A DNA stretch of 64,000 nt, taken from positions 2,459,466 to 2,523,465 of the forward strand of contig NZ_JH651379.1 in NCBI RefSeq assembly GCF_000260115.1, read 5' to 3'. Within the stretch, counting starts at the first letter, position 1. Each line of letters begins with the position of its first letter. The position numbers and the translations under genes are program-made. The stretch is from Galbibacter orientalis DSM 19592 (GTDB lineage: Bacteria > Bacteroidota > Bacteroidia > Flavobacteriales > Flavobacteriaceae). Positions 28,531 to 37,818 of this stretch are shown here, piece after piece. Below the pieces are notes generated by a model, which saw only the letters and a list, made by a program, of their open reading frames with translations, searched no databases and was not told the DNA's origin.

Positions 28531-29670
28531 TTATTTTAAAAGATGACGGGAAATAACTACTTTTTGAATCTCGGTGGTTCCTTCTCCTATAGTACACAAC
28601 TTAGAATCTCTGTAAAACTTCTCTACAGGAAAATCTTTTGTATATCCATATCCACCATGAATCTGAACTGCTTCATTAGCTATTCTAACACAAGCTTCTG
28701 ACGCAAACATTTTACACATTGCGCTTAACTTGGTCATTTTTCTACCTGCATTTTTTTCGAAGGCTGCTTTGTGCAATAATAATTCAGACGCTTCAATATC
28801 GGTAGCCATATCTGCCAGTTTAAAAGAAATTCCCTGAAACTCCGAAATTGGCTTTCCAAACTGAACTCTTTCTTTTGAATATTTCAAAGCTGCGTCATAA
28901 GCTCCTTTTGCAACTCCTAAGGAAAGTGCTCCAATAGAAATACGACCGCCATCTAGAATTTTCATGGACTGAATAAATCCATCTCCTACTTCTCCTAAAC
29001 GATTTGCATCTGGAATTCTACAATCAGAAAAAACAAGTTCAGCAGTTTCACTGGCTCTCATTCCTAACTTATCTTCTTTTTTTCCACTAGAAAAACCTGG
29101 AGTTCCTTTTTCCACCACAAAAGCTGTCATTCCATGAGAATCTCCTTTTTCTCCAGTTCTCACAATAACTACAGCTACATCTCCGCTTTTTCCATGGGTA
29201 ATAAAGTTTTTTGCGCCATTAATAACCCATTCATCTCGATCCTTTACTGCCGTAGTACTCATCCCCCCAGCATCCGAACCTGTATTGTGCTCGGTAAGTC
29301 CCCAAGCACCAATCCATTCGGCTGTAGCCAATTTAGGCAACCATCTTTGCTTCTGTTCTTCATTCCCAAAAGTTAAAATATGATTAGTACAAAGCGAATT
29401 GTGTGCAGCAACCGATAAACCAATAGAAGGATCTACCTTAGAAATTTCATCTAGAATAGCAATATATTCATGGTATCCAAGTCCAGAACCTCCATAAGTT
29501 TCTGGTACTAAAACCCCCATAAAACCTAATTCTCCAGCTTTTTTAAAAACTTCAATTGGAAAAGTTTGAGATTCATCCCATTCCATTACATGAGGTCTTA
29601 TGTATTGCTCCGCAAACTCTTTAGCCGAATTTGCAACTAATTGCTGTGTTTCTGTATAATCAAAATTCAT
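28531..29670 (-). CDS. acyl-CoA dehydrogenase (short-chain/butyryl type)
   Basis: An FAD-dependent first enzyme of fatty acid beta-oxidation, 379-387 aa. It has the N-terminal helical domain with LGFMGVLVPETYGGSGL, the middle FAD-binding strand WGLTEHNTGSDAGG and AKNFITHG. The C-terminal region carries HGGYGYTKDFPVEKFYRD then GEGTTEIQ with the catalytic Glu. I chose ATG at 29670 (MNFDYTETQQ, the usual family start). An upstream ATG at 29694 would add eight atypical residues. It is followed immediately by attC-like site B. Confidence 0.93.
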   Translation of the reverse strand: MNFDYTETQQLVANSAKEFAEQYIRPHVMEWDESQTFPIEVFKKAGELGFMGVLVPETYGGSGLGYHEYIAILDEISKVDPSIGLSVAAHNSLCTNHILTFGNEEQKQRWLPKLATAEWIGAWGLTEHNTGSDAGGMSTTAVKDRDEWVINGAKNFITHGKSGDVAVVIVRTGEKGDSHGMTAFVVEKGTPGFSSGKKEDKLGMRASETAELVFSDCRIPDANRLGEVGDGFIQSMKILDGGRISIGALSLGVAKGAYDAALKYSKERVQFGKPISEFQGISFKLADMATDIEASELLLHKAAFEKNAGRKMTKLSAMCKMFASEACVRIANEAVQIHGGYGYTKDFPVEKFYRDSKLCTIGEGTTEIQKVVISRHLLK

Positions 29671-29757
29671 TTGTGCCGCTATGTCCAATTCCATTCGTTC
29701 GTTCTAATCCCAATAGTTGGGTTTAATTTCTCAGGAGTACCGAGATAGTTATTAGTA

Positions 29758-30598
29758 TTACTTGTTCTGTTGAATTTGTCTCGAGAGAGTAGATTCAGCT
29801 GCCAAATATAATTCAATTCTATTTAATTTATCTGAAGGAAAATCCTCAATTTTTGTTAATTCATCAATTGAATTGATTTTTAAATGGGCGCTTCTATAAG
29901 ATACAATTTTTTTAGCTAACTCCCAGTCTATATATGGGAGATTATTTAACTCCTTAACAGTAGCCTGATTTACGTCTAGTTTTTTAAAATTGGGCAACTT
30001 TTTAATGTCAAATAATTTCCATACTTGCTTTACAGTTGCTTCATCTAAACCATAAACCTCATTAAGTTGGTCTTTAAAGTAAAATCCTCCTAATAAATCT
30101 CGGTATTTTACAATTCTCAACCCCAATTTTCTCCTATCCCATATACATTCTCAAAATCTTTAGGATTAGCTAGATTAACATCTGCCTTTTCAAAATGTTT
30201 TTTAATTATTGTTTTCTGCGGAAGGGTTTTAAACTCAGGAAATTTAAAATAAGGATCGATGGTTTTCAACAAAGAATCTGACACACCAGTTACTTTTTGA
30301 AATTCTAATGAAGAGTTTACAAAATTTCCAGCTTCTCTATATTCAAACAAAGCATTTATTTCTTCAGTAGATAAACCTAAAGAATATCCTTTAAAATCGG
30401 TTAAATAATTTGGATTAAACTTATAATGTTGAAACTTTTGCTCAACGTTATTTTCAGTAACAATCGACACCTTTTTAGCAGAAATACTTCTTTCTATTTT
30501 AAAAACACCCCAACCTACTGTTAGAAATTGAATCCCAACTACAATTAATATTAAAAAAATATCCCACTTCTTTGGCTTTTAGAAAACCTGAAGTGGGA
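29758..30598 (-). pseudogene. helix-hairpin-helix (ComEA-like) protein with multiple frameshifts
   Basis: Three frames carry one protein. Codons from about 30598 encode SHFRFSKSQRSGIFF, the typical basic start before a membrane helix. The next frame (from 30550 through 30117) has the helix and a first HhH unit. The third (30126-29758) has the second HhH region, with YIDWELAKKIVSYR and IEDFPSDKL. Each step needs one extra base: an eighth T in the T7 run near 30553-30559 and a fifth A near 30128. No in-frame start precedes the first block. DNA-binding, competence-like function is the family inference, but the gene looks dead or mis-sequenced. Confidence 0.65.
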
Positions 30599-30599
30599 T
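30561..30599 (-). terminator. intrinsic terminator after AGCS symporter, inside the HhH pseudogene start
   Basis: Perfect 10-bp stem ATCCCACTTC/GAAGTGGGAT with an A/T-rich loop, followed by seven T on the minus strand, 24 nt after the symporter stop. It overlaps the N-terminal codons of the HhH pseudogene. Confidence 0.75.
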
Positions 30600-30622
30600 A
30601 AAAATTTCATTAATGTAGTATA

Positions 30623-32704
30623 TTAAGCAGTCTCTTTTGCTGCTTTTTGCTTTTTAAATAATTCGCCAGCTTTTAACTTTCTAAAATACTCACGAAGGTC
30701 TTCTCTAACTTCTCCACTCATTATATAAAGACCTATAATATTAGGGAACGACATTGCTAAAATCATCATATCCGAAAAGTCTAACACTGCGCCTAAACTT
30801 ACAGAAGCTCCAATAACAATAAAGATCATGAAGAATATTTTGTAAACTATCTCGGTTTTTCTACTCTTTCCGAATAAGAATGTCCAAGCTCTCATTCCGT
30901 AGTAGGACCAAGAAATCATAGTTGAAAATGCAAATAAGAAAACAGCAACTGCTAGCACATAAGGGAACCAACTAATTACACTCCCAAAAGCATCTGATGT
31001 TAACTGCGCTCCAGCAATTCCTTCTACTTCATGCATTCCTGTAAAAATTAATACCAATGCTGTTAAAGTACAAACTACTACCGTATCTATAAAAGGCTCT
31101 AATAAAGCCACAAACCCTTCTGATGGCGGATGATTTGTTTTTGCCGCACTATGGGCAATTGCTGCAGATCCTACTCCAGCCTCATTAGAGAATGCTGCTC
31201 TTTGGAAACCTACAATCAATACTCCAATTACACCACCTTTTAATGCACTTGGACTAAAAGCTCCATCTATAATTGCAGAAAAAGCTGGCCCTATATTTTC
31301 TATATTTACTCCAATAACAATTAAAGCTGCTAATACATAGATTCCAGCCATAAATGGTACAATCTTTTCTGTTACTTTAGCAATACTACTAATACCTCCT
31401 AAAATTACAGTTCCTACTAGAATTGCGGTGATAACCCCAAACCAAAATCCATGACCTGCAAGTACTGGAAACTGACCCGCTAACTGCTCAAAAGATTGAT
31501 TTGCTTGGAACATATTACCTCCTCCAAAAGAAGCTCCTACTGCTAAAATAGCAAAGAATACAGCTAAGAATTTACCAACTCCTTTAAGGTTTCTTTTTTC
31601 TAAACCATAACGCAAGTAATTCATCGGACCTCCAAAAACACGTCCATCAGGAAGAATATCTCTGTATTTTACTCCTAAAGTACACTCCACAAATTTTGAA
31701 GACATTCCTAAAAGTCCTGCTAGAATCATCCACATTGTTGCACCAGCTCCTCCTAATGAAACTGCCACTGCAACCCCAGCAATATTTCCTAGACCTACAG
31801 TTCCAGAAACTGCTGTAGCCAATGCTTGGAAATGTGTTACTTGACCTGGAGCATCTGGATCGTCATATTTTCCTTTTGCTAAATCTAACGAATGTTTAAA
31901 TCCACGAATATTAATAAAGCCCATTCTAAGCGTAAAGAATGTTGCTCCTAATAACAACCAAACAACAATAAATGGAATGTTTTTTGTTTGAGGATCTCCG
32001 TTTGGATGTACTAATGGGATAGGCTCATCATATTTAATTTCTGCTAAATATTGAGCGCCTTGCTCAATAACATGCTTTTTATTGTCGGAATTGTAAATTA
32101 CTCCACCTTCTTTTACCAAATATTTTAGCTCCCCGTTTGCTTGCGCAAAAGCATCTACGGTTCCTCCTGTTGATTTTGAAATAACAGCTATTTTATCTCC
32201 TTTATTAACATGAGATCCTTCTGGCTTTAACCATTGCTGTAAAGAGAATTTACCTTCTGTATCTGCATTCCATTCTGGAATTGAAATCAACTTTACATCT
32301 GCATATACAACTGGGTCATATATCCCTGTTGCAGCAAATGGATCCCAAAATAAAACGGAACCTAATCCTGCTACTGCTGGGGTCATGGTTCCGTTGAATA
32401 TCTCTGTTATTGACTCGGTATCAATATTAAATGTTTTTTCGACCGACTTTCCTGTGGCGTCTTTAACTAATACCGAATAATCTACTCCTTCTGTTAAATT
32501 AATTGCCGTATTAGATTTAAGTGAAGTTTCTTGACTGCTCCACTTATATGTGTATGGGGGAGTTCCACCAGTAACTTCTAACTCTACTTGTCCGTCATTA
32601 ATTTTATTTGACGGGTTAATTAAAGTTTCTTTTACTGTAAGTTCTTGTGCAAAAACTGCAACAGAACAAAGCATTATAAAAATCGAGAGAAATTGTTTTC
32701 TCAT
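30623..32704 (-). CDS. AGCS sodium:alanine symporter with extra N-terminal domains
   Basis: 693 aa, about 200 longer than usual AGCS proteins. A signal peptide (to about residue 19) comes first, then an immunoglobulin-like SprB/PKD-type repeat with [12 protein letters not shown] (about 45-57). A lipoyl/biotinyl-like barrel follows ([19 protein letters not shown], about 150-170, to residue 220). The AGCS permease then runs to the C-terminus with about ten helices and the family motif [16 protein letters not shown]. It imports Ala or Gly with Na+. The external domains are unusual and may alter surface contacts. It ends in its own terminator. Confidence 0.9.
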   Translation of the reverse strand: MRKQFLSIFIMLCSVAVFAQELTVKETLINPSNKINDGQVELEVTGGTPPYTYKWSSQETSLKSNTAINLTEGVDYSVLVKDATGKSVEKTFNIDTESITEIFNGTMTPAVAGLGSVLFWDPFAATGIYDPVVYADVKLISIPEWNADTEGKFSLQQWLKPEGSHVNKGDKIAVISKSTGGTVDAFAQANGELKYLVKEGGVIYNSDNKKHVIEQGAQYLAEIKYDEPIPLVHPNGDPQTKNIPFIVVWLLLGATFFTLRMGFINIRGFKHSLDLAKGKYDDPDAPGQVTHFQALATAVSGTVGLGNIAGVAVAVSLGGAGATMWMILAGLLGMSSKFVECTLGVKYRDILPDGRVFGGPMNYLRYGLEKRNLKGVGKFLAVFFAILAVGASFGGGNMFQANQSFEQLAGQFPVLAGHGFWFGVITAILVGTVILGGISSIAKVTEKIVPFMAGIYVLAALIVIGVNIENIGPAFSAIIDGAFSPSALKGGVIGVLIVGFQRAAFSNEAGVGSAAIAHSAAKTNHPPSEGFVALLEPFIDTVVVCTLTALVLIFTGMHEVEGIAGAQLTSDAFGSVISWFPYVLAVAVFLFAFSTMISWSYYGMRAWTFLFGKSRKTEIVYKIFFMIFIVIGASVSLGAVLDFSDMMILAMSFPNIIGLYIMSGEVREDLREYFRKLKAGELFKKQKAAKETA

Positions 32705-32790
32705 AAAGAATTATGTTTAGGTTATATTTAAATTAAGAATTCTTAAAACTGACGGGGCAATATCATAAAAAAAAGGCGTTTATTCAAATT

Positions 32791-33816
32791 TTACCCGTTA
32801 AATGTACTTTCTGCAATCTGAAAAAGCGTATTTAGCTTCTTTATTTGTTCTGGTTGACCAAGTACCATTAACTTAGAATTTGGCAACAATTGCACACTCG
32901 CATCTGGGTTGATTATATATTTTCCATCTGGCTGTTTATAACCAATGGCAGTACATCCTGTTTGTCTTCTTAAGTCTAAATCTACTAATGTTTTATACAG
33001 ATAGCCATCTGGCAAATTATCTACTGCCACTTCTTCTAAATTAATTGTAGTTTCATCATCAATAGAAAGCTGATCCATAAATTCTATTAAATCTGGTAAA
33101 ACCACTAAGGAAGCCATATGATCTCCTCCTATTTTATCTGGCATTATTGTTTTGTTGGCTCCTGCTAATTTTAGTTTTCTTTGAGAAGTTTCTTGAGAAG
33201 CTCTACTAATTATAACTATTTCTTTATTTAATTGTCTTGAAGAAAGTACAACAAATAAATTATCGGCATCATTAGGAAGGGTTGTAATTAAACATTCTGC
33301 TCTTTGGATTCCTGCTGCTTCAAGAGTTTCGTCTTCATTTGCATTTCCAATAACAAACAAGACTTCATCATTATGCTTATTAACCAATTCTTCATCTTGC
33401 TCAATAACAACAAATGATTTTCTATAGGCATTGAGTTTCTTTGCTGCTTGCATTCCATTTCTACCATAACCACAAATAATGATATGGTTATTAAGACTAT
33501 CAACTTGTTTTTTCATTTTCCTAAATTTTATATTCTGAAGCGTACTTCTAGATAAAACATATTCTGTAACTACAGAAATAGCATATGCTACAATAAAAAC
33601 ACTCGAAGTAATAAGTACAATTGTAAATATTTTGGTGATATCGTCCGTTGGCCTTACTTCACTAAAACCAACTGTTGTAATAGTAATCACCGTCATATAT
33701 GCGGCCTCCACCCAACTATAATTTCCAAGCAATCGATACCCAATAATTCCAAAAGAAAAAATAAAGAGTAATAAAGCTACTGCAATGTAAAACTTGGATT
33801 TAAATAATTTGAACAT
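32791..33816 (-). CDS. potassium channel with RCK (TrkA-N/TrkA-C) domains
   Basis: 341 aa. Two membrane helices flank the pore loop, whose filter reads TTVGF (residues 47-51; Phe instead of the usual Tyr). After a helical linker comes the RCK domain, with the Rossmann motif IICGYGRNG and acidic ends, then a TrkA_C domain (near 245-335). The design is that of ligand-gated K+ channels such as MthK/Kch. Phe in the filter is known in some K+-selective channels. Confidence 0.88.
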   Translation of the reverse strand: MFKLFKSKFYIAVALLLFIFSFGIIGYRLLGNYSWVEAAYMTVITITTVGFSEVRPTDDITKIFTIVLITSSVFIVAYAISVVTEYVLSRSTLQNIKFRKMKKQVDSLNNHIIICGYGRNGMQAAKKLNAYRKSFVVIEQDEELVNKHNDEVLFVIGNANEDETLEAAGIQRAECLITTLPNDADNLFVVLSSRQLNKEIVIISRASQETSQRKLKLAGANKTIMPDKIGGDHMASLVVLPDLIEFMDQLSIDDETTINLEEVAVDNLPDGYLYKTLVDLDLRRQTGCTAIGYKQPDGKYIINPDASVQLLPNSKLMVLGQPEQIKKLNTLFQIAESTFNG

Positions 33817-33873
33817 CTTTTAAACTTTGGATTTCTTACAACTAAATATGTGTTACTACTCAATTAAACGGGT

Positions 33874-34101
33874 TTACAAATCAAACACAGAAGTTCGTTT
33901 TGTGTACACCAAATCTTTTAGTTTTAACCAAAAAGCTAAAGTCAAATACACTAAAAACCAAATCCCCAACGTAAAAAAAGAAGCATATATAAAAAATAAC
34001 CTCACATTTTTTGTTTTCATTCCTAGCCTATCAGCCAATCTTGAAGAAACAGCATAGCCATTTTTTTCAAAATAATATCGAATGTCTTGAAAAGTATTCA
34101 T
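33874..34101 (-). CDS. PspC domain small membrane protein
   Basis: A 75-residue protein with one strong membrane helix (about residues 36-56) preceded by an RLADRLGMKTKNVRLFF block. The shape and motif fit the short PspC family common in flavobacteria, whose role in envelope stress is inferred from the name-giving E. coli protein. It lies 15 nt after the DUF2851 gene, so the two are probably co-transcribed. Confidence 0.75.
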   Translation of the reverse strand: MNTFQDIRYYFEKNGYAVSSRLADRLGMKTKNVRLFFIYASFFTLGIWFLVYLTLAFWLKLKDLVYTKRTSVFDL

Positions 34102-34116
34102 AGTACAAATATAGAA

Positions 34117-35388
34117 TTATCGATTCATTAATTTAACTCCTATTTCGCATTGCAAACATTTATTTTTACTACAATAATTATTATAGAGTTGTAGTTGAGC
34201 CTGACTCCCTAAAGCCGTATTAGTTTTAAAACCAATTTTATCAAAGCTATTAATAATTCTATTATCTTCTTTTTTAATTTTTTCAATCATTAAAAAAATA
34301 CTTTCACTTGCATCTTCTCCTGTTGCTTTTAAATAACAGAATTTTAGTGGAAGAATGGTGTTAACAATAAGTAAATCTATAAAACTTTTACTGAGTTTTT
34401 TTATTTTAGATGAAGTTGTTTCTTTCCCAAAAGTATAATGTTGCTCCCAATAATTACTAGCTGAAACATCAAAAATAGTATAATAGTTTTCCAGCTCATT
34501 ACAAGATACCAATTGCTGAAAAAGGTTAACTTCCTTATTGTATAACGAAGCTATTTGAGCTAATCTAATTGTAGGAAAATTATAGGGACGTAATTTAAAA
34601 TATGCAGGGGTTAAATGAGACTTTTTTAATGCGTATTTACTTTCTAGGTATTTATATTCTTCTTTTAAATCAATAAAATATTGATCGGCACATTCTACTT
34701 CTAACATATTTGAAACTCCAAATAACAGTGCTTCTACTGTTAAAACGGAATCTCTATTTTTTCTAAGGATCGAAAAAGGTAATTCTTCGGAAAGCTCAAA
34801 AAAAGCTTCTCCATTTATTTTTAATCCAAAATTTTTCAGAAGCATTTTATACAATACAGCTTCCCAATCATTTTTAGATTCTTGAAGTTTTTGGAGGATC
34901 AATTTTGATTTATCATTTAACCGTTCTACATACAAACGCTCTAACCAGCGGTTTCTAAAAAATGAATCAATTTCCGTTACCTCACTTTCACAATTTACAA
35001 AACTAGAACACTTATTTATTAAAGCTTGATACGAGATAAGTGTTTCTTTCTGAAGAATGTTTTTTAAAACCAATGTAGCAATTGGAGAATTGTTTTTACT
35101 GAACACTTCTGTATTATGTTCCCAAACTACATGAAGAATTACATTAGTATAAGCTTCATCTTTTTCATGGTGGTGTGCATACCAAAATGATGATTTTTCA
35201 TGAATTTCAACATTTCCAGCCCAATGCTGCCCATCTATTCTAAGTTGGGCATTTAAAAAGTCTGGACCAGCCAGTAAGTTATGAGTCCCTAAAGAAATAA
35301 CCTCTAACGTTTCCCCGCTTTCAGTTTTCAAATTGTTAGTCGAAAACTTTTTAAACTTCCATATATAATGCAAAAAATCTTCTTTCAA
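34117..35388 (-). CDS. DUF2851 family protein
   Basis: A 423-residue soluble protein with the conserved N-terminal block AGPDFLNAQLRIDGQHWAGNVEIH and HHHEKDEAYTNVILHVVWEHN, both typical for DUF2851. The C-terminus has a Cys cluster (NNYCSKNKCLQCEIG). It is a Bacteroidota family without assigned function; the fold of the first part looks like a restriction-endonuclease-like region, but this is a guess. It heads a pair with the PspC gene. Confidence 0.85.
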   Translation of the reverse strand: MKEDFLHYIWKFKKFSTNNLKTESGETLEVISLGTHNLLAGPDFLNAQLRIDGQHWAGNVEIHEKSSFWYAHHHEKDEAYTNVILHVVWEHNTEVFSKNNSPIATLVLKNILQKETLISYQALINKCSSFVNCESEVTEIDSFFRNRWLERLYVERLNDKSKLILQKLQESKNDWEAVLYKMLLKNFGLKINGEAFFELSEELPFSILRKNRDSVLTVEALLFGVSNMLEVECADQYFIDLKEEYKYLESKYALKKSHLTPAYFKLRPYNFPTIRLAQIASLYNKEVNLFQQLVSCNELENYYTIFDVSASNYWEQHYTFGKETTSSKIKKLSKSFIDLLIVNTILPLKFCYLKATGEDASESIFLMIEKIKKEDNRIINSFDKIGFKTNTALGSQAQLQLYNNYCSKNKCLQCEIGVKLMNR

Positions 35389-35454
35389 AATAGTGACACC
35401 TCAAAATTTTGAAAGAAGATACTGAAAATTTATACAAATAGAACTTATTTACTC

Positions 35455-35545
35455 GATAATCGAGGTTTTAACTCCGAGCCTAGCCTCGAAATCAAAATGT
35501 GCTCCCTGTTTATATGCCTTATGGGCTTACCTCAGAGGTAGTTTA
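35455..35545 (-). repeat. possible diverged copy of dispersed repeat R1
   Basis: Read on the minus strand: AACTACCTCTGAGGTAAGCC, then TTTTGATTTCGAGGCTAGGC and ACCTCGATTATCGAG. The beginning resembles R1 and it ends with a palindrome, but much is changed. It lies between the rhodanese and DUF2851 genes. Confidence 0.3.
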
Positions 35546-35557
35546 CTATAAAATAAA

Positions 35558-35872
35558 TTACTCTTCAACTACTTCACCTTCCCAGTTTGAAAAACCTCCT
35601 AATAAATTACTAGTATTTTCAAACCCAAGTTGATTCATTAAAGTACACGCTTGAGCACTACGCGCTCCAGAACGACAATAGACATAATAGTTTTTTGACT
35701 TGTCTAATTTTTCAACTTCGTCTAAAAAACCTTGTCCTTTATATATATCAATATTTATTGCATTTGGGATATATCCATCTTCCACCTCTTCTTCTGTACG
35801 TACATCCAAAATAACAGCATTGCTATCTTGTGCTAATTCCTCTGCCCACTCTTCTTGAGTTAAATCTGCCAT
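35558..35872 (-). CDS. rhodanese-like domain protein
   Basis: A 104-residue single rhodanese domain. The active-site Cys is C66 in YCRSGARS, and the strand VILDVRTEEEVEDGYIPNAINID precedes it. Such stand-alone domains act in sulfur transfer or thiol redox. It lies downstream of the two thioredoxin-like genes, beyond their terminator, on the same strand. Confidence 0.92.
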   Translation of the reverse strand: MADLTQEEWAEELAQDSNAVILDVRTEEEVEDGYIPNAINIDIYKGQGFLDEVEKLDKSKNYYVYCRSGARSAQACTLMNQLGFENTSNLLGGFSNWEGEVVEE

Positions 35873-35900
35873 AATTATTTTTTAAAATTAATATGAAAAA

Positions 35901-35924
35901 AATCCGAAGCAATTACTTCGGATT
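35901..35924 (-). terminator. terminator of the thioredoxin-like gene pair
   Basis: Perfect 9-bp stem AATCCGAAG/CTTCGGATT with a 6-nt loop, followed on the minus strand by a run of T. It lies 67 nt after the stop of the 35991-36605 gene and 29 nt before the rhodanese start. Confidence 0.85.
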
Positions 35925-35990
35925 ACAAATTTATATAAATCTTGTAGAATTAAAGCTTTAGATATCTTTAAAAATTAAATCCCAGAGGGT

Positions 35991-36605
35991 TTAAAGCTTA
36001 ATAGAACACCCTATAGCTTTTGTATTTTTTATTTGAATTTCCTCTCCTACCAGCATGGCGTCTATTGCATTTGCCACATAAGCCGTTTCCACTGCTGCTT
36101 CGTCTTGATAATTATCGTCTATTGCACCAATATATTTTACAATATTACCATTGCTTGTTTTTTCAAGCAGAAAGCAATGAGGGGTGCGCTGAGCTCCATA
36201 AAGTGGCGATATATTTTGACCTTTGTCTACTAAATAAGGAAATGTATACCCCTTATTGGCAGCTCGTTCCTGCATTTGTTCGAAACTTTCCTCAGGACTT
36301 TTTGAAGGATTATTAGGGTTTATAGCTATTACAGGAACCCCTTTTAGTTTATACTTTTTATCCAAAGCAATAATCCTTTCTTCGTAGGCATTTGCATACG
36401 GACACGTATTACATGTAAATACAACTAAGAATCCTTTTGCGTCTTTATAGTCGGATAAAGAAACGGTCTTTCCGTCAATATTTTTTAACTTAAAATCTGC
36501 TGCCTTATCTCCTATTTCATACCCATCCCCTATTGAACTAGGAAATGTAAACGCACTGTTAGTGATAACCACCACAATGAGGAATATTATTTTTAACGGT
36601 TTCAT
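35991..36605 (-). CDS. thioredoxin-like (redoxin) protein, exported
   Basis: 204 aa with a signal peptide (to about residue 20) and a thioredoxin fold with Cys65 and Cys68 in TCNTCPYANAYEERI, an unusual CxxC environment found in a flavobacterial family of AhpC/TSA-like proteins. The motif PYLVDKGQNISPLYGAQRTPHCFL gives the cis-Pro region. It lies 15 nt after the TlpA-like gene, so a two-gene unit with shared periplasmic thiol chemistry is likely. Confidence 0.85.
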   Translation of the reverse strand: MKPLKIIFLIVVVITNSAFTFPSSIGDGYEIGDKAADFKLKNIDGKTVSLSDYKDAKGFLVVFTCNTCPYANAYEERIIALDKKYKLKGVPVIAINPNNPSKSPEESFEQMQERAANKGYTFPYLVDKGQNISPLYGAQRTPHCFLLEKTSNGNIVKYIGAIDDNYQDEAAVETAYVANAIDAMLVGEEIQIKNTKAIGCSIKL

Positions 36606-36620
36606 TTTATGTAGGTTAGT

Positions 36621-37181
36621 TTAGTTAGTAATAAAACCCTTTAGTTGATCTTCTAATTCTATAAAGGTAAAAGATTTTTCATAAAAAGAACGGTTATTTT
36701 CATTAATTATTATTGTTGCTGGAATTGCCCCCGACCAATCTTTATCTACTTTTGGAATCCAACGATTCTGTTTAGGATCATCTAAAAGAATAACATTACT
36801 TTTTAATTTATTCTTCTCTATAAATGGAACCAATACATCATCCACTTTTTTGGGAAAGTCTAGGCTTACTAAAATAACTTCTACATTTTGTCCTTTATAT
36901 TTATCATAAATTTTTTCAAAACTTGGAAGCTCTTCAACACAAGGTTTACACCAAGTAGCCCAAAAATTAACTACATAAGTTTTAGTATCGTTTGTTGCTA
37001 TTAACTTTTCAAAACTGTCATAATCATACACAGGTATTGTAATATCCTTAGCCTTAATAATATCTATTGGTTCTACCATATTAAAATTATTTATGGCTAC
37101 TACTTTACGTTCCGAATTGGACTCTTTACAACCAAATAACACCACTATAAATACTATTGTTACTATCGTTTTCATTCTCAT
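36621..37181 (-). CDS. TlpA family thiol-disulfide protein, lipoprotein
   Basis: 186 aa. A signal peptide with lipobox (Cys18, VLFGC) leads to a TlpA-type thioredoxin domain with WCKPC (Cys77, Cys80) and the cis-Pro region AIPATIII. It probably reduces or matures cysteines of exported proteins while anchored in a membrane. It lies upstream of the redoxin gene and is divergent from the MarR gene, 137 nt away. Confidence 0.9.
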   Translation of the reverse strand: MRMKTIVTIVFIVVLFGCKESNSERKVVAINNFNMVEPIDIIKAKDITIPVYDYDSFEKLIATNDTKTYVVNFWATWCKPCVEELPSFEKIYDKYKGQNVEVILVSLDFPKKVDDVLVPFIEKNKLKSNVILLDDPKQNRWIPKVDKDWSGAIPATIIINENNRSFYEKSFTFIELEDQLKGFITN

Positions 37182-37262
37182 TATTCATTAATTAGCATCT
37201 TATAAATGTATCAATAGGAAAGACATCTCAATAAGTTTTAACAATATTTTATAAGTTAAATG

Positions 37263-37305
37263 TTTTGCACTTCATTCAAATCATATTACATTTGTATATA
37301 CAAAT
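37263..37305 (+). promoter_or_regulatory. promoter of marR unit with overlapping palindromic operator
   Basis: TTTTG (-33) is followed by 19 nt and TACATTTG (37287-37294, fits TAnnTTTG). The perfect 16-bp palindrome ATTTGTATATACAAAT (37290-37305) overlaps the -7 box. The half site TTGTA...TACAA recurs at 37787. Binding by the MarR protein would block initiation. Confidence 0.7.
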
Positions 37306-37318
37306 ATTGTAATAACAA

Positions 37319-37768
37319 ATGAAAATTGAAGACGCTATAAAATCTAATGCTATGCCAGATGGTAGAAAAACTGCTATACATATTATGTATACAGCCAATG
37401 CCATTCAGGATAAATCGGCAGAGATTCTAAAGCCATTTGGAATTACACCCCCGCAATTTAATGTATTGCGCATTTTAAGAGGCCAAAAAGGGAAGCCTGC
37501 CAACCTTTGTACCATTCAAGAACGAATGATTAGCAAAATGAGTAATACTACTCGTTTAGTTGATAAGTTAATTACTAAAGGACTGGTAAATAGAGTTACT
37601 TGTGAAGAAAATAGGCGGAAAGTAGAAATTAGTATCACAGAGGAAGGACTAAAATTACTTTCTGAAATAGATGAGCCTATTGATCTTCAAAATGAAAATA
37701 TTATAAAAAATCTATCTTCAGAAGAAATAGAACAATTAAATAATATACTTGAAAAAATAAGAGGTTAA
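37319..37768 (+). CDS. MarR family transcriptional regulator
   Basis: 149 aa winged-helix regulator. It has the recognition region KISNTTRLVDKLITKGLVNRVTCEENRRKVEISITEEG (residues 75-115; the wing is RRKVEISIT). It is first in a unit with a nitroreductase and a YceI protein, a gene order seen repeatedly in flavobacteria. A palindromic operator overlaps its promoter and a second copy precedes the nitroreductase, so negative autoregulation is likely. The inducer is unknown. Confidence 0.9.
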   Translation: MKIEDAIKSNAMPDGRKTAIHIMYTANAIQDKSAEILKPFGITPPQFNVLRILRGQKGKPANLCTIQERMISKMSNTTRLVDKLITKGLVNRVTCEENRRKVEISITEEGLKLLSEIDEPIDLQNENIIKNLSSEEIEQLNNILEKIRG

Positions 37769-37786
37769 AAAAATTTAAAATAACAA

Positions 37787-37798
37787 TTGTACATACAA
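37787..37798 (+). promoter_or_regulatory. second MarR-type operator
   Basis: TTGTACATACAA repeats the TTGTA-NN-TACAA design of the palindrome at 37290-37305. It lies 21 nt before the nitroreductase start and could control it separately from marR. Confidence 0.6.
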
Positions 37799-37818
37799 CT
37801 AATGTAAAAACAACAATC

